Positions 45,201 through 54,594 are shown, counted from the first letter of the stretch. The stretch is 64,000 nucleotides of DNA from an uncultured Sulfurovum sp. (GCA_902727855.1 CACVAS010000107.1:181137-245136), one strand, 5' to 3'. Translations and numbers: made by a program. Notes: generated from the sequence alone by a model not told the origin.

Positions 45201-45764
45201 CTAAAAACTAAGTTTTAATCCACCATAAGCAGCATTATTAAATGTTTTGTCATCTTCTTTATATTCTGTAGAAATATATCGGTATCCCACAAAGAGATGT
45301 GTGTTTGGTACTATTTCCATATTTGCCTCAATTTTTGTATCGGTATAACTTTTCGCTTCATCCAGTGCCAATACTTCAGGGGCATAAGAAAAACCTATAG
45401 TAATAGAGGTAGTGGGTATGGCATCATTTAAAGGTAGTATATAACTTCCTTTAAAAGTAAGAGGAAAGGCTAAAAAGTCATCTGCTATGACGCCCTTGAT
45501 TCCAAATGAGAGTGATATATCTTGGCTGTGATTGAGTGTATTATCAGCTCTAAATCCTATACTCGACATATTATCACCATCTGTATGTAGGTAATTGATA
45601 TCAGCGTAATAGAGTGTTCCCGAAGCATAATCAGACAGTGGGGTGATTTCGATAGAGCTAAAAAGCTCGAAGTCTTTATTGTTGATATTGAGTCCAACAC
45701 TATTTTGTGCCTGTAATGAGGTTGAAAAAAGAAGTGCTGTAAGCATAAATGTTCTAAAAATCAT
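45201..45764 (-). CDS. YfaZ-like outer-membrane beta-barrel protein
   Basis: 187 residues from the ATG at 45764, which is preceded by AAAGG and yields a clean signal peptide (FMLTALLFSTSLQAQ). A start at 45800 would put 12 extra residues before it. The mature protein consists of alternating beta strands (SVGLNINNKDFELFSS, TLYYADINYLHTDGDN, HLFVGYRYISTEYKEDDK) and ends in Phe (YGGLKLSF), as outer-membrane barrels do. Spacing and pattern resemble the YfaZ family, whose function is unknown. Confidence 0.7.
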   Translation of the reverse strand: MIFRTFMLTALLFSTSLQAQNSVGLNINNKDFELFSSIEITPLSDYASGTLYYADINYLHTDGDNMSSIGFRADNTLNHSQDISLSFGIKGVIADDFLAFPLTFKGSYILPLNDAIPTTSITIGFSYAPEVLALDEAKSYTDTKIEANMEIVPNTHLFVGYRYISTEYKEDDKTFNNAAYGGLKLSF

Positions 45765-45819
45765 AAAATACCTTTGTAATATTAATACATATGATAACAT
45801 AGTTAGTTTAATGATAAAA

Positions 45820-46071
45820 TCAATCAGGCGGTCTATAATTATTTTCTTTTTTTATTCTCTCTTCCTCAAGCTTCTTTTTTCTCTCTTCTCTTTTTTTCTG
45901 CATCTTCACAGCTTCTTGAAGGTCTTCTTCATTGTCAAAACGTGTAGCATCTGTAAATTTGGAAGCATCATCAAACTGTCCAGTCTTCACTGCCCATATT
46001 AACCCAATTAACCCTAGTGCTCCTAAAAGCGTTGAGACACCTATCATAAGAATAATAATACTTTCAGACAT
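45820..46071 (-). CDS. ccoS: cbb3-type cytochrome oxidase assembly protein CcoS
   Basis: 83 residues. One membrane helix (about residues 5-28, IILMIGVSTLLGALGLIGLI), then the family motif WAVKTGQFDD, followed by a strongly charged Lys/Glu helix. CcoS is needed for cofactor insertion into cbb3 oxidase. It starts 3 bases after the ccoI stop, the usual pairing. The long charged tail (KKREERKKKLEEERIKKE) is longer than in many CcoS proteins. Confidence 0.9.
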   Translation of the reverse strand: MSESIIILMIGVSTLLGALGLIGLIWAVKTGQFDDASKFTDATRFDNEEDLQEAVKMQKKREERKKKLEEERIKKENNYRPPD

Positions 46072-46074
46072 TAT

Positions 46075-48480
46075 TTACTTTTCCTTTTTAAATTTTAATC
46101 TTTTAATACGCATAGAGTTACCTACCACTACCAATGAACTTAGGCTCATGGACAAAGCAGCAACCAAAGGATTGACAAAGCCCAATACTGCAAGTGGCAC
46201 GGCAACAACATTATAGAGCAGAGAAAAACCTAGATTTTCCTTCACAGCCTGGTAGGTACGTTGTGACGTTTTGTATGCTTCGTAGATACTTCTAGGCTTT
46301 TCATCTAAAAGTATGACATCACTCACCCCAATAGCAATATCTGCTCCATTACCCATAGCAATGGCAATTTCAGCACTGCTTAAAGCTATCGCATCATTGA
46401 TACCATCACCCACCATAACAACGCGTTTGCCTTTTTGTTGGTAGTGTGCTATTTTAGCAGATTTTTCATGAGGTAGTAGTTTGGCATGTACTTCATCAAT
46501 ACCTACTTCTTTGGCTACCTTATGTGCAGACTCCAAGTGATCCCCTGTGAGCATCACGACATCAATACCTAATTTTCTAATCTCTTCTATAGCCTCTTTG
46601 GTACCTTCTCGTATGGTATCGGTGAGTTCAAAACGTGCAACACACTGGTGTTCTTGTACAAAAAAGAAGAGCGCATTGTGTGAGTCACTTTCAACCTCTA
46701 TGCCTTTTTCATGGAGTAAAGATGCATTTCCACCTAAAAGTTTTTTACCCTCATACGTGGCTTCTAATCCCCTAGCTTCAATGGACTTAATATGTTCTAA
46801 ATTCAAGTGCGTTAGGTTGTCATAATGTGCTTCTAAATGGCTTATAATACCTTTTGAAATGGGATGATTAGAAGTCGAAACAAGTGCCAAGAGTAAGGAA
46901 GGGTCAAAGGCTTCATTTATTTCGTACTTAACAACAGAGGGTTTTCCCTCGGTAATCGTACCTGTTTTATCGAGTGCCAAAAGATTTGATTTTGCCATGG
47001 TTTCCAAAAAAGTAGCTTCTTTAAAAAGAATGCCACGTTTTGCCGCTTCTCCAATGCCCACAAGTGTTGCCATAGGTGTGGCTAAACCCAATGCACATGG
47101 ACAGGCAATGACAATGACAGAGATACCTATAATCAGTGCATGTTCAAAACTTTGGGTATAAAAGTACCACCCTATAAAAGTGAGTAGGGCTATGACTAAA
47201 ATAGTTGTAGAAAAATACCCTGAGATACTGTTTGCTAACTGTTCAATACGAGGTTTTTTAGTCATAGCGTCTTCAAGTAAATTGACAATAGAACTTAACA
47301 AAGAGTTTGATGCATCTGTACTTGTTTTGTACAGTATAACACTGTCTAGACAAATGGAACCAGAGCGTATTTCATAACCTTTTTTCTTGTAGATAGGCTC
47401 ATTTTCACCAGTAAGTGAAGATTCGTCAAAAGAACCTTCGCCTAAACTTACAATGCCATCTATAACAACTTTCTCTCCAGGTTTGAGTTCAATGGTGTCA
47501 TCTACCATGACATTTTCAACCGCGACGAGTGACTTGACACCATTGTTTAGCACACTCACTTCAGTCGGTACGGAACTCATCATACTATCTAAAGTGTCAA
47601 CGGCATGTTTTTTACTTAAAATTTCAAGGTATTTTCCCACAAGCACAAAGGTGATAATCATCACAACAGAGTCAAAATAAACCTCTCCTTGTTGTGTTAC
47701 CATGGCGTAAATAGAGTAGATGTAGGCAGACAAGGCACCTGATGCAACCAGCGTATCCATGTTGACTATTTTGTTTTTGTAGCCATAGTAGGCACCCCTA
47801 AAAAATATCCAACCAGAGTAGAAGAGTACAGGTGTAGCAAGTATGAACTCCGCCACATTTAAGATGTCTTTAAAAGACTGCTGTATACCAGAAAAATATC
47901 CAGCATAGTGAGCCACAGCAAGCCACATAATATTCATCGCACCAAATACTGCAACAAGTATACGAGTATAATAAGATTTACGTATTTTATTTGCCTGTTC
48001 TTCTTGTAAAGAGGGGTCATAAGCAAATGCATTGTAGCCAATGGCTTGAATAGTTTCTATGATTTTTGAAAGTTTTATTTCTAGAGGATCCCAAACTATT
48101 TTTGCTTTATTATTGGTGTAGTTGATACTCGCATCCATCACACCATCGGTTTGATGCAAAACCTTTTCATTGAGCCATACACATGCAGAACAGTGTATGC
48201 CTTCTATGACAAGATTTACTTCATACAAACCCTCTTCATTGGTTTTAATATATTTATTTTTAAAACCTTCAAGATCAAATTTTTCTAAGTCTACTTGTAC
48301 TTCAGTGACAGGATGAAGTTGTCTGTTTCCTAGTTTGTCATAAAAGCTATCAAGACCTTCGTTATTGAGTAGGGTGTAGACTCCCTGACAGCCTTTGCAA
48401 CAAAAAAAGTGACCATTATCTTTTATCATGACTTCTTCAGAAAAAGTAAGGTTACAGTGGGTACAAGCAACTTGTGACAA
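46075..48480 (-). CDS. ccoI: Copper-transporting P-type ATPase for cbb3 oxidase (CcoI/FixI)
   Basis: 801 residues. N-terminal Cys cluster (CTHCNLTF and FCCKGCQGVY), then a heavy-metal-associated domain with GIHCSACVWL near residue 95. Transmembrane motif CPCALGLATP near 459, phosphorylation site DKTGTIT near 503, HP motif near SNHPIS, and GDGINDAIAL in the hinge. CcoI supplies copper to the cbb3 oxidase catalytic subunit from the inner membrane. Paired with ccoS downstream. No ccoNOQP genes are in the window. Confidence 0.93.
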   Translation of the reverse strand: MSQVACTHCNLTFSEEVMIKDNGHFFCCKGCQGVYTLLNNEGLDSFYDKLGNRQLHPVTEVQVDLEKFDLEGFKNKYIKTNEEGLYEVNLVIEGIHCSACVWLNEKVLHQTDGVMDASINYTNNKAKIVWDPLEIKLSKIIETIQAIGYNAFAYDPSLQEEQANKIRKSYYTRILVAVFGAMNIMWLAVAHYAGYFSGIQQSFKDILNVAEFILATPVLFYSGWIFFRGAYYGYKNKIVNMDTLVASGALSAYIYSIYAMVTQQGEVYFDSVVMIITFVLVGKYLEILSKKHAVDTLDSMMSSVPTEVSVLNNGVKSLVAVENVMVDDTIELKPGEKVVIDGIVSLGEGSFDESSLTGENEPIYKKKGYEIRSGSICLDSVILYKTSTDASNSLLSSIVNLLEDAMTKKPRIEQLANSISGYFSTTILVIALLTFIGWYFYTQSFEHALIIGISVIVIACPCALGLATPMATLVGIGEAAKRGILFKEATFLETMAKSNLLALDKTGTITEGKPSVVKYEINEAFDPSLLLALVSTSNHPISKGIISHLEAHYDNLTHLNLEHIKSIEARGLEATYEGKKLLGGNASLLHEKGIEVESDSHNALFFFVQEHQCVARFELTDTIREGTKEAIEEIRKLGIDVVMLTGDHLESAHKVAKEVGIDEVHAKLLPHEKSAKIAHYQQKGKRVVMVGDGINDAIALSSAEIAIAMGNGADIAIGVSDVILLDEKPRSIYEAYKTSQRTYQAVKENLGFSLLYNVVAVPLAVLGFVNPLVAALSMSLSSLVVVGNSMRIKRLKFKKEK

Positions 48481-48556
48481 TAAAAAACCTTTTTTATTAA
48501 ATATTACGGATTTTGTTTACTGAGTAGATTTTATCTAAATATGGGTAAAATCTCCT

Positions 48557-48934
48557 ATGGAATACATACTACTACTTGTCATCGCTGAACTTTTTGAAGC
48601 CTATATTCAACGTGCCAATACACTTTTGGGTGTTCTAGAAAAACTCTATGTGTACTACAAAAAGAGTATATTTCTTTTTTTTGCTATACAACCAAGTTTT
48701 TACATTATCCTTTATATTATCCTCACAACTGGTATTCTCAATATTAGTATGATATTGCTACTCGCACTTAAAATATTTGATATTTTTTATAAAATTGAGT
48801 TGATTAAAACGGTTTTTATTAAACAAAACATGCCATTAGAAATAGCTCAACTACTACAATGGAATATACCACCATGGTTCTTTTTGATGGGTGTTCTCAT
48901 TTCTCCACCACTGTTATATTTCTCGTTAAGTTAG
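48557..48934 (+). CDS. Small conserved-looking membrane protein
   Basis: 125 residues with three to four hydrophobic helices (LLLVIAELFEAYIQRA, IQPSFYIILYIILTTGI, MILLLALKIFDIFYKIEL, FFLMGVLISPPLLYFSLS). No soluble domain and no family that I recognise. It is divergent from ccoI with a 76-base gap, so the two may share a regulatory region. The starting ATG is preceded only by a weak ribosome site. Confidence 0.6.
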   Translation: MEYILLLVIAELFEAYIQRANTLLGVLEKLYVYYKKSIFLFFAIQPSFYIILYIILTTGILNISMILLLALKIFDIFYKIELIKTVFIKQNMPLEIAQLLQWNIPPWFFLMGVLISPPLLYFSLS

Positions 48935-48987
48935 GATTGAGTATAATCCTCCGTAAACTATAAAAATAATAATTTAGGAAAATACTT

Positions 48988-50559
48988 ATGAAAAAATATC
49001 AGTATAAAATAATATTGGCATCTATTTTAGTCATGCATACCCTTTATGCATCTAATGGACTTGACTACCTTAATTCTATTCGTATACAATCAGGTTTGCC
49101 AGCATTTACTGAAAACTCAGCTTTAAATACTTCTGCACAAAACCATAATAATTACATGCAATTGAATGATATATTAACCCATGATGAAAATAGAAGTAAC
49201 TCAGGATATACAGGAGACTACGCATACTTAAGAGCAATTAGTGCAGGGTACCTACATGGTCATGTATCTGAAAACCTTTCACATGGTACAGATACAGTTG
49301 AGTTGTCTATAGATAGTTTGATGTCTGCAATTTACCATCGTTTTGCTTTTTTAGACTTTAGACAAGATGAAATAGGTATGGCAGACAATGGTGCATTCTA
49401 TACCTATAACATGGGTAATAGTGTTTTGAGTGGCTTATGTGAAAGTGGAGTCTATTCAGGAGGTTTGTCTGTTTCGCCTTGTGCGGATAGTAGTAAACTT
49501 ATAGAAGCTAGTGAGTATAATAATAGGTACGATGCAATAAGAGAATCTTCATCAGATATTGTGGTATGGCCATCAATTAAAAAAGGCAATATACCCCCAG
49601 TATTTTACGAAGAGTCTCCAGACCCTTTACCTTTTAATAGTGTGAGTGGTTACCCTGTAAGTGCAGAGTTTAATGTAGCCAGTTTTGCAACAGCTCCTAC
49701 AGTAACTAGCTTTACATTGAAAGATGGAAACGGTGTAAGTAAAACTCTAATTAATCATGCTGTTTATGGTAGTGTAATGAATGAAAATAGTGATCCGAAC
49801 AGTCAGTTTTCTTCTTATCAACATGCAATATTTCCAAAAAATAGATTGGAATGGGGCAGTAAATATATCGCAACATTAGAATATGATGTAGATGGAGATA
49901 GTAGAACAAAAAATTGGTGTTTTACTACAGAAAGTTTAAAGAGTCAAGTAGATAAATTTTACCGTATCACTGATACAATAGATATTACAGCTGTTTCAGG
50001 AAGAACTTATGCCCTATATGTGGTACCTACATATACACATGATATCATTTCAAGTGTATCATATACGTATAATACAAACACACCTGAGCTTTCTTTTATA
50101 GATGGAAATACAATACAAGTAAAACTTACCGGGGCAGTAGGGCGTTACAGTATATTTAGGATGGGAACAAAAATCGTCACAATGACTATTGCAAGCTCCG
50201 ACACAGCGAGTATCCCTAAAGATGAGAGTTGTGATGATTCAGATGGAGATGGGGTTAAAGATGAAGATGATGCATTTCCTTTTGATGATTCTGAAAGTGT
50301 AGATACTGATGGAGATGGTATAGGAAATAATGCAGATATAGATGATGACAATGACGGTATTACTGATAGTGTTGAGTTAGCCAATGGGTTGAACCCACTG
50401 AATAAAGCAGATGCAGATGCAGATTTTGATAGTGATGGGTTTTCAAATGCTTTAGAACTTAGTGTTGGAAGTGCAATTAGCAATGTAAATGATCATCCGA
50501 TATGGGTACCTATAACACTGGGTGACATGATGACTATTATCCCTTTTTATGACAAATAA
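48988..50559 (+). CDS. Secreted CAP-domain protein with calcium-binding thrombospondin-3-like repeats
   Basis: 523 residues. Signal peptide IILASILVMHTLYAS. Residues about 25-160 are a CAP (SCP/PR1) domain: LDYLNSIRIQSGLPAFTEN, AQNHNNYMQLNDILTHDE, VSENLSHG, SAIYHRFAFLDFRQDEIG. The middle is beta-rich. Residues about 415-500 are Asp-rich calcium-binding repeats: DSDGDGVKDEDDAFPFDD, DTDGDGIGNNADIDDDNDG, DFDSDGFSNALEL. These repeats stiffen surface proteins in many marine bacteria. A ribosome site (TTAGGAAA) precedes the start. The role of bacterial CAP domains is mostly unknown. Confidence 0.83.
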   Translation: MKKYQYKIILASILVMHTLYASNGLDYLNSIRIQSGLPAFTENSALNTSAQNHNNYMQLNDILTHDENRSNSGYTGDYAYLRAISAGYLHGHVSENLSHGTDTVELSIDSLMSAIYHRFAFLDFRQDEIGMADNGAFYTYNMGNSVLSGLCESGVYSGGLSVSPCADSSKLIEASEYNNRYDAIRESSSDIVVWPSIKKGNIPPVFYEESPDPLPFNSVSGYPVSAEFNVASFATAPTVTSFTLKDGNGVSKTLINHAVYGSVMNENSDPNSQFSSYQHAIFPKNRLEWGSKYIATLEYDVDGDSRTKNWCFTTESLKSQVDKFYRITDTIDITAVSGRTYALYVVPTYTHDIISSVSYTYNTNTPELSFIDGNTIQVKLTGAVGRYSIFRMGTKIVTMTIASSDTASIPKDESCDDSDGDGVKDEDDAFPFDDSESVDTDGDGIGNNADIDDDNDGITDSVELANGLNPLNKADADADFDSDGFSNALELSVGSAISNVNDHPIWVPITLGDMMTIIPFYDK

Positions 50560-50603
50560 TGTGACATATTATAGCTCTTACCTAGATTTTAGGTTAAAAG
50601 AAC

Positions 50604-50609
50604 TATAAT
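50604..50609 (+). promoter_or_regulatory. Candidate -10 box upstream of rho
   Basis: TATAAT lies 75 bases before the chosen rho start. No strong -35 is visible at 17-18 bases upstream. Confidence 0.35.
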
Positions 50610-50621
50610 TGCATACTACGT

Positions 50622-50639
50622 TAACAAGAGAACTTGTTA
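50622..50639 (+). promoter_or_regulatory. Short hairpin in the rho leader
   Basis: TAACAAG (50622-50628) pairs with CTTGTTA (50633-50639) around an AGAA loop, between the candidate -10 and the ribosome site of rho. rho is autoregulated through its leader in some bacteria, so a role here is conceivable but not shown. Confidence 0.3.
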
Positions 50640-50678
50640 CACAATCTCCATTTCATCTCAAAAAACCTAAGAGGCATC

Positions 50679-52010
50679 ATGAACGATAACAAAAAGAAAC
50701 CTGAGCAAAAAAAGTCAAATCCAAATAAAAAAAATCAAAGAACACATATGCCGGTTCAAGGACATAAAATTGAAGACCTTCAGTTAAAACCTCTTGAAGA
50801 ACTAGTACGTATTGCAGATGAAGTGAAAGTTGAAAACCCAAATGAATTTCAACGAAAAGATCTTATTTTTGAAATTTTAAAGTCTCAAGTAAGTCAAGGT
50901 GGATTCATCTTGTTTACAGGTATCTTAGAAATACTCCCTGATGGATATGGTTTCTTACGTTCAGAAGATGGAAACTTTGCTAACTCGAGTAATGATACCT
51001 ATGTTTCAGGCACACAAATTAAACGTTTTGCTCTTAGAAATGGTGACATTGTAACAGGACAGGTGCGTGCACCTAAAGAGCAAGAAAAATATAATGCACT
51101 ACTTAAAATAGAAGCGATTAACTACCTCGCACCAGAGAAGTCAAAACAAAGACCACTTTTTGACAACTTGACACCTCTTTATGCAGCAGAACAGTTACAA
51201 CTGGAGTACAACCCAGTTAAAATGACTGGACGTGTACTTGATCTTTTCTCTCCTATAGGTAAAGGGCAAAGAGCATTGGTTGTGGCTCCTCCACGTACTG
51301 GTAAAACAGAGTTACTTAAAGAATTAGCGCATGGTATTACACATAACAATCCAGATGCTTCGCTTATGGTTCTGTTGGTAGATGAAAGACCAGAAGAAGT
51401 TACAGATATGCAACGTTCAGTCAAAGGTGAAGTGTATGCTTCTACATTTGATTTACCAGCACACAACCATGTACGTACAGCAGAGATGGTGATAGAAAAA
51501 GCAAAAAGACGTGTAGAGATGGGTAAAGATGTCATTATACTTCTTGACTCAATTACTAGACTTGCACGTGCTTACAACACAGTCACACCTAGTTCTGGAA
51601 AAGTACTTTCTGGTGGTGTAGATGCCAATGCACTGCATAAACCAAAACGTTTCTTTGGGGCAGCTAGAAATATAGAGGAGGGTGGTTCTTTAACTATTAT
51701 AGCCACTGCGCTTATAGATACGGGTTCACGTATGGATGAGGTGATTTTTGAAGAGTTTAAAGGTACAGGGAACTCCGAAGTAGTTCTTAGCCGCCATGTC
51801 TCAGAACGTCGTATCTATCCTGCGATTGATGTCACAAAGTCAGGTACAAGAAAAGAAGAGATTATGGTTAATGCAGAAACATTACAAAAAGTCTGGGCTC
51901 TTAGAAATGCAATGCAAAACATGGAAGAAGTTGAAGGCTTGAAGTTCTTGTTCTCTAAAATGATGAAAACAAAAACCAATGAAGAGTTCTTAAACATGAT
52001 GAATGAGTAG
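50679..52010 (+). CDS. rho: Transcription termination factor Rho
   Basis: 443 residues from the ATG at 50679, which has GAGG 4 bases upstream; an in-frame TTG at 50634 would add 15 unlikely residues. A basic N-terminal extension ([17 protein letters not shown]) precedes the cold-shock-like RNA-binding domain ([19 protein letters not shown]). The ATPase core has P-loop [15 protein letters not shown], Walker [18 protein letters not shown] and the R-loop [18 protein letters not shown]. Rho is a hexameric RNA helicase ending transcripts. murI follows 34 bases later, as in Helicobacter pylori. Confidence 0.96.
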   Translation: MNDNKKKPEQKKSNPNKKNQRTHMPVQGHKIEDLQLKPLEELVRIADEVKVENPNEFQRKDLIFEILKSQVSQGGFILFTGILEILPDGYGFLRSEDGNFANSSNDTYVSGTQIKRFALRNGDIVTGQVRAPKEQEKYNALLKIEAINYLAPEKSKQRPLFDNLTPLYAAEQLQLEYNPVKMTGRVLDLFSPIGKGQRALVVAPPRTGKTELLKELAHGITHNNPDASLMVLLVDERPEEVTDMQRSVKGEVYASTFDLPAHNHVRTAEMVIEKAKRRVEMGKDVIILLDSITRLARAYNTVTPSSGKVLSGGVDANALHKPKRFFGAARNIEEGGSLTIIATALIDTGSRMDEVIFEEFKGTGNSEVVLSRHVSERRIYPAIDVTKSGTRKEEIMVNAETLQKVWALRNAMQNMEEVEGLKFLFSKMMKTKTNEEFLNMMNE

Positions 52011-52044
52011 CCTAAAAAGCTATATAATTTTGTGAGGGGTACGC

Positions 52045-52842
52045 GTGAAGAGTAAGAAGCTAAAGGTTGGTATCTTTGATTCTGGACTTGGAGGTCTAAC
52101 TGTTTTAAGCTCACTTCAAAAAGTGCTAAAAGGTGCAGAGGTTTTTTATATTGCCGACACTAAAAACGCACCCTATGGTGGTAAAACCTTCCAACAAATT
52201 CTGCAATACTCTTTAGATATTACACAATACTTTATAACACATCATCAAATAGATGCTTTGATTATTGCATGTAATACTGCTACTTCTGCTGCGATTAAAA
52301 TACTACGTGAGAAATACTCTGAACTGATTATACTAGGCACAGAGCCAGGTGTGAAACCAGCAATTAAACAGACAAAAACTGGCAATATAGGCGTGTTGGC
52401 TACACCCGCGACACTACGTGGAGAGAAATATCAACAATTAGTCGATAGTTTTACACATGGTGAAACTATCTGTTTACATGAACAAGCTTGTCCTGGTCTA
52501 GTTGAGCAGATAGAAAAAGGTGAAGTTCATTCTTTAGAGACAAGAGAGATGTTGACATCATGGTTAGAGCCTATGAAACAAAACAATGTTGATACCATCG
52601 TATTAGGATGCACGCATTACCCTTTAGTTTCAGAACTTATAAAGCGTATTATGCAAAGAGATATAAACCTTATAGAAACAGGAGATGCTATAGCAAGACA
52701 TCTACTTACTTGTGCTAAAAGTAAAGGTCATAATAATAGTGGTGATTTAACACTCAATTTGTATGCCACGCAGAGCGTTAATGTAGATGTGGTGAAGACT
52801 CTTTTTGTAAATGATTATAAAATGAGCACGATTACGATATAG
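52045..52842 (+). CDS. murI: Glutamate racemase
   Basis: 265 residues. GTG start with GAGGGG 5 bases upstream. Motifs: GIFDSGLGGLTVLSSL, YIADTKNAPYGGKT, the first catalytic Cys in IIACNTATSAA, and the second in IVLGCTHYPLV. It makes D-glutamate for peptidoglycan in the cytoplasm. Probably co-transcribed with rho. Confidence 0.95.
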   Translation: MKSKKLKVGIFDSGLGGLTVLSSLQKVLKGAEVFYIADTKNAPYGGKTFQQILQYSLDITQYFITHHQIDALIIACNTATSAAIKILREKYSELIILGTEPGVKPAIKQTKTGNIGVLATPATLRGEKYQQLVDSFTHGETICLHEQACPGLVEQIEKGEVHSLETREMLTSWLEPMKQNNVDTIVLGCTHYPLVSELIKRIMQRDINLIETGDAIARHLLTCAKSKGHNNSGDLTLNLYATQSVNVDVVKTLFVNDYKMSTITI

Positions 52843-52851
52843 CTTCAACCA

Positions 52852-52871
52852 AGTATTACTAAAATAATACT
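52852..52871 (+). terminator. Weak hairpin downstream of murI
   Basis: AGTATTA (52852-52858) pairs with TAATACT (52865-52871) around CTAAAA, 10 bases after the murI stop. The stem is AT-only apart from one G-C pair and no clear T-run follows, so termination is uncertain. Confidence 0.3.
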
Positions 52872-52942
52872 ATTATAAAACTATATACTTTATGATATAA
52901 AAAACTAAACTTTCTCTGAAGTGAGTTATAAGGAATTTATCA

Positions 52943-53563
52943 ATGAGACTATTACGTTTTTATCTTTTGTCTATTTGTTGTACAGGGTTATACGCAAATA
53001 ATGTAGAGATTTCTGAGGGTGTACCTTATGTAGAATTTACACATAATGAAAAAACGTATAAAATTGAGCGTAATCAAAATAGAAATGCACGTTTAACCAA
53101 TACATTTGCTCTTACCTCAAGACCCTCGCCACCATTTTTTGTTGAACCATTTAGTGTCGCTAGTGGTATTGAAACGTATGGTGAGTTGGAAGTTTTAAAT
53201 TTTATTGAAAAGAAAAAGGGTCTTTTTATTGATGCGAGACTTTCAAACTGGTATGAACGTTCAACCATACCATCCTCAGTAAATATTCCGTTTAAGAAAT
53301 TTTTATCTGAAACGCCAGAACGTAAAGAAATATTAAAACGTTTAGGCGTACTAAGTGTTAAAAAAGGTGTGTGGGACTTTTCTGAAGCTAAAACACTTTT
53401 ACTCTATTGTAATGGTGCATGGTGTGGTCAGTCACCTACTGCTATAGAGGCACTTATAGAGATAGGGTATCCGAAGCATAAAATGAAATATTATCGTGGT
53501 GGTATGCAAGCATGGCAACTTTTAGGACTTAGTACAGTTGTACCTTCTAAGGAGAGGAAATGA
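52943..53563 (+). CDS. Periplasmic rhodanese-like protein with catalytic-position Cys
   Basis: 206 residues. Signal peptide FYLLSICCTGLYAN. An N-terminal region of about 70 residues precedes a rhodanese fold: GLFIDARLSNWYERSTIPSS then VNIPFKKFLSE, and the active-site loop LLYCNGAWCGQSPTAIEAL, where the first Cys is at the sulfur-carrying position. It ends with a YYRGGMQAWQLLG motif typical of the fold. The stop overlaps the start of the next gene (ATGA). Rhodaneses carry sulfane sulfur; a role in periplasmic sulfur chemistry would fit a sulfur-oxidising Campylobacterota member, but this is inference. Confidence 0.8.
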   Translation: MRLLRFYLLSICCTGLYANNVEISEGVPYVEFTHNEKTYKIERNQNRNARLTNTFALTSRPSPPFFVEPFSVASGIETYGELEVLNFIEKKKGLFIDARLSNWYERSTIPSSVNIPFKKFLSETPERKEILKRLGVLSVKKGVWDFSEAKTLLLYCNGAWCGQSPTAIEALIEIGYPKHKMKYYRGGMQAWQLLGLSTVVPSKERK

Positions 53564-54183
53564 GATATTTAGTACTTGTATTATTTACTTTTATTGAGCT
53601 AAATGCAGGACCATATGATAAAGTAAAAATTACACCATCGATGTCATATATCTATGTGTATCATAAAGGTAAAGCCGTCAAAGTGCACCGTATTCAAGAT
53701 ACAAAATATAAATTGACAGGAGAGTATAGTAAACTCTATAGACCTAAACAATATATACAAGCAATTAAGATAGATAAAAATGTTAAAACTATTGGTGAGA
53801 TTGAATTACTTCATTTTATGAAATCTAAGGTCAATGAGAATAGTGGTATTGTGATTGATGTACGTACGACAGAGAAATATAAGAGAGGGACTATACCCTC
53901 TTCTGTCAATATACCTACTAATACCCAATATAATAAGCGTAAGATGGATAGAGTCTTCAAGGCGATTGGTGTGACAATAGAAGACAATAATACCCTTAAT
54001 GTCAGTAATGCTGTAGATGTTGTGATTTTTGGGGATGGCTTATGGTCTAGTGATGCAAAAGATATGGTAAATACCTTTTTACAAAGAGGATTCCCTTATG
54101 AAAAAATTTTATATTATCGTGGAGGTTTCCAAATGTGGAAAGTTTTAGGTTTTACAACAGTTACAGATAAAAAGGGAAAATAG
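53560..54183 (+). CDS. Periplasmic rhodanese-like protein lacking the catalytic Cys
   Basis: 207 residues, a clear paralogue of the preceding gene: signal peptide (LVLVLFTFIELNAG), the same layout, GIVIDVRTTEKYKRGTIPSS, VNIPTNTQYNKRKMD and YYRGGFQMWKVLGFTTVT. The active-site loop reads VVIFGDGLWSSDAKD, so Gly replaces the sulfur-carrying Cys and the second Cys is Ser. It therefore cannot do classical sulfur transfer and may be a regulatory or binding partner of its neighbour. It overlaps the upstream gene by 4 bases. Confidence 0.8.
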   Translation: MRYLVLVLFTFIELNAGPYDKVKITPSMSYIYVYHKGKAVKVHRIQDTKYKLTGEYSKLYRPKQYIQAIKIDKNVKTIGEIELLHFMKSKVNENSGIVIDVRTTEKYKRGTIPSSVNIPTNTQYNKRKMDRVFKAIGVTIEDNNTLNVSNAVDVVIFGDGLWSSDAKDMVNTFLQRGFPYEKILYYRGGFQMWKVLGFTTVTDKKGK

Positions 54184-54184
54184 C

Positions 54185-54550
54185 ATGAAAAAAATATTCG
54201 AAAAAGTTGCTATAGGGGCAGTCATTTTTTTAATGATTGCTATTGTAGTATTGATTATACAGTATAATATGATTGGTTCTGATTCATCTGAGAATTTAAC
54301 AAATCATACAATAGAGTCTAAAAAAGTAATGTCTAAAGAAGAAACAACCAATAGTTATTTAAATAGTATTGAAGGGTACGAGGAAGTTGATGTCAAAGAA
54401 GATAATCAAAAAAAAGAGACTCCAAGTAATCAAGTCTCAGTTAAACCAGAACTATCTAAAAGTAAAATTGATCAAGTAATAGATAATCAAGTCAATGAAA
54501 AAAATAGAGATATAAATTTAGCGATTGATGCTGCATTGAATGAGATATAA
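54185..54550 (+). CDS. Single-span membrane protein with charged tail
   Basis: 121 residues. One hydrophobic helix (about 9-28, VAIGAVIFLMIAIVVLIIQY), then a Glu/Lys/Asn-rich tail without recognisable domain and with a helical end (KNRDINLAIDAALNEI). It starts 1 base after the Cys-less rhodanese, so the three form an operon. It could anchor the two periplasmic proteins at the membrane, but nothing in the sequence proves this. Confidence 0.6.
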   Translation: MKKIFEKVAIGAVIFLMIAIVVLIIQYNMIGSDSSENLTNHTIESKKVMSKEETTNSYLNSIEGYEEVDVKEDNQKKETPSNQVSVKPELSKSKIDQVIDNQVNEKNRDINLAIDAALNEI

Positions 54551-54557
54551 AAACGAA

Positions 54558-54594
54558 GTAAAAGATACTATAGTAAACCTATAGCATCTTTTAC
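54558..54594. terminator. Bidirectional hairpin between convergent genes, overlapping the end of trpS
   Basis: GTAAAAGATACTATAG (54558-54573) pairs with CTATAGCATCTTTTAC (54579-54594) with one A/C mismatch and a 5-base loop. T-rich sequence follows on the plus strand. The stem includes the last codons of trpS on the opposite strand. It can serve the rhodanese operon. Confidence 0.55.

Noticed and set aside
50145..50483. 112-residue minus-strand open frame
   Set aside because: Antisense of the Asp-rich calcium repeats; Ser-rich translation is a product of GAT/GAC codons on the other strand.
50634..50678. Longer Rho start at TTG 50634
   Set aside because: The extra residues are not Rho-like and overlap a leader hairpin; GAGG fits the ATG at 50679.
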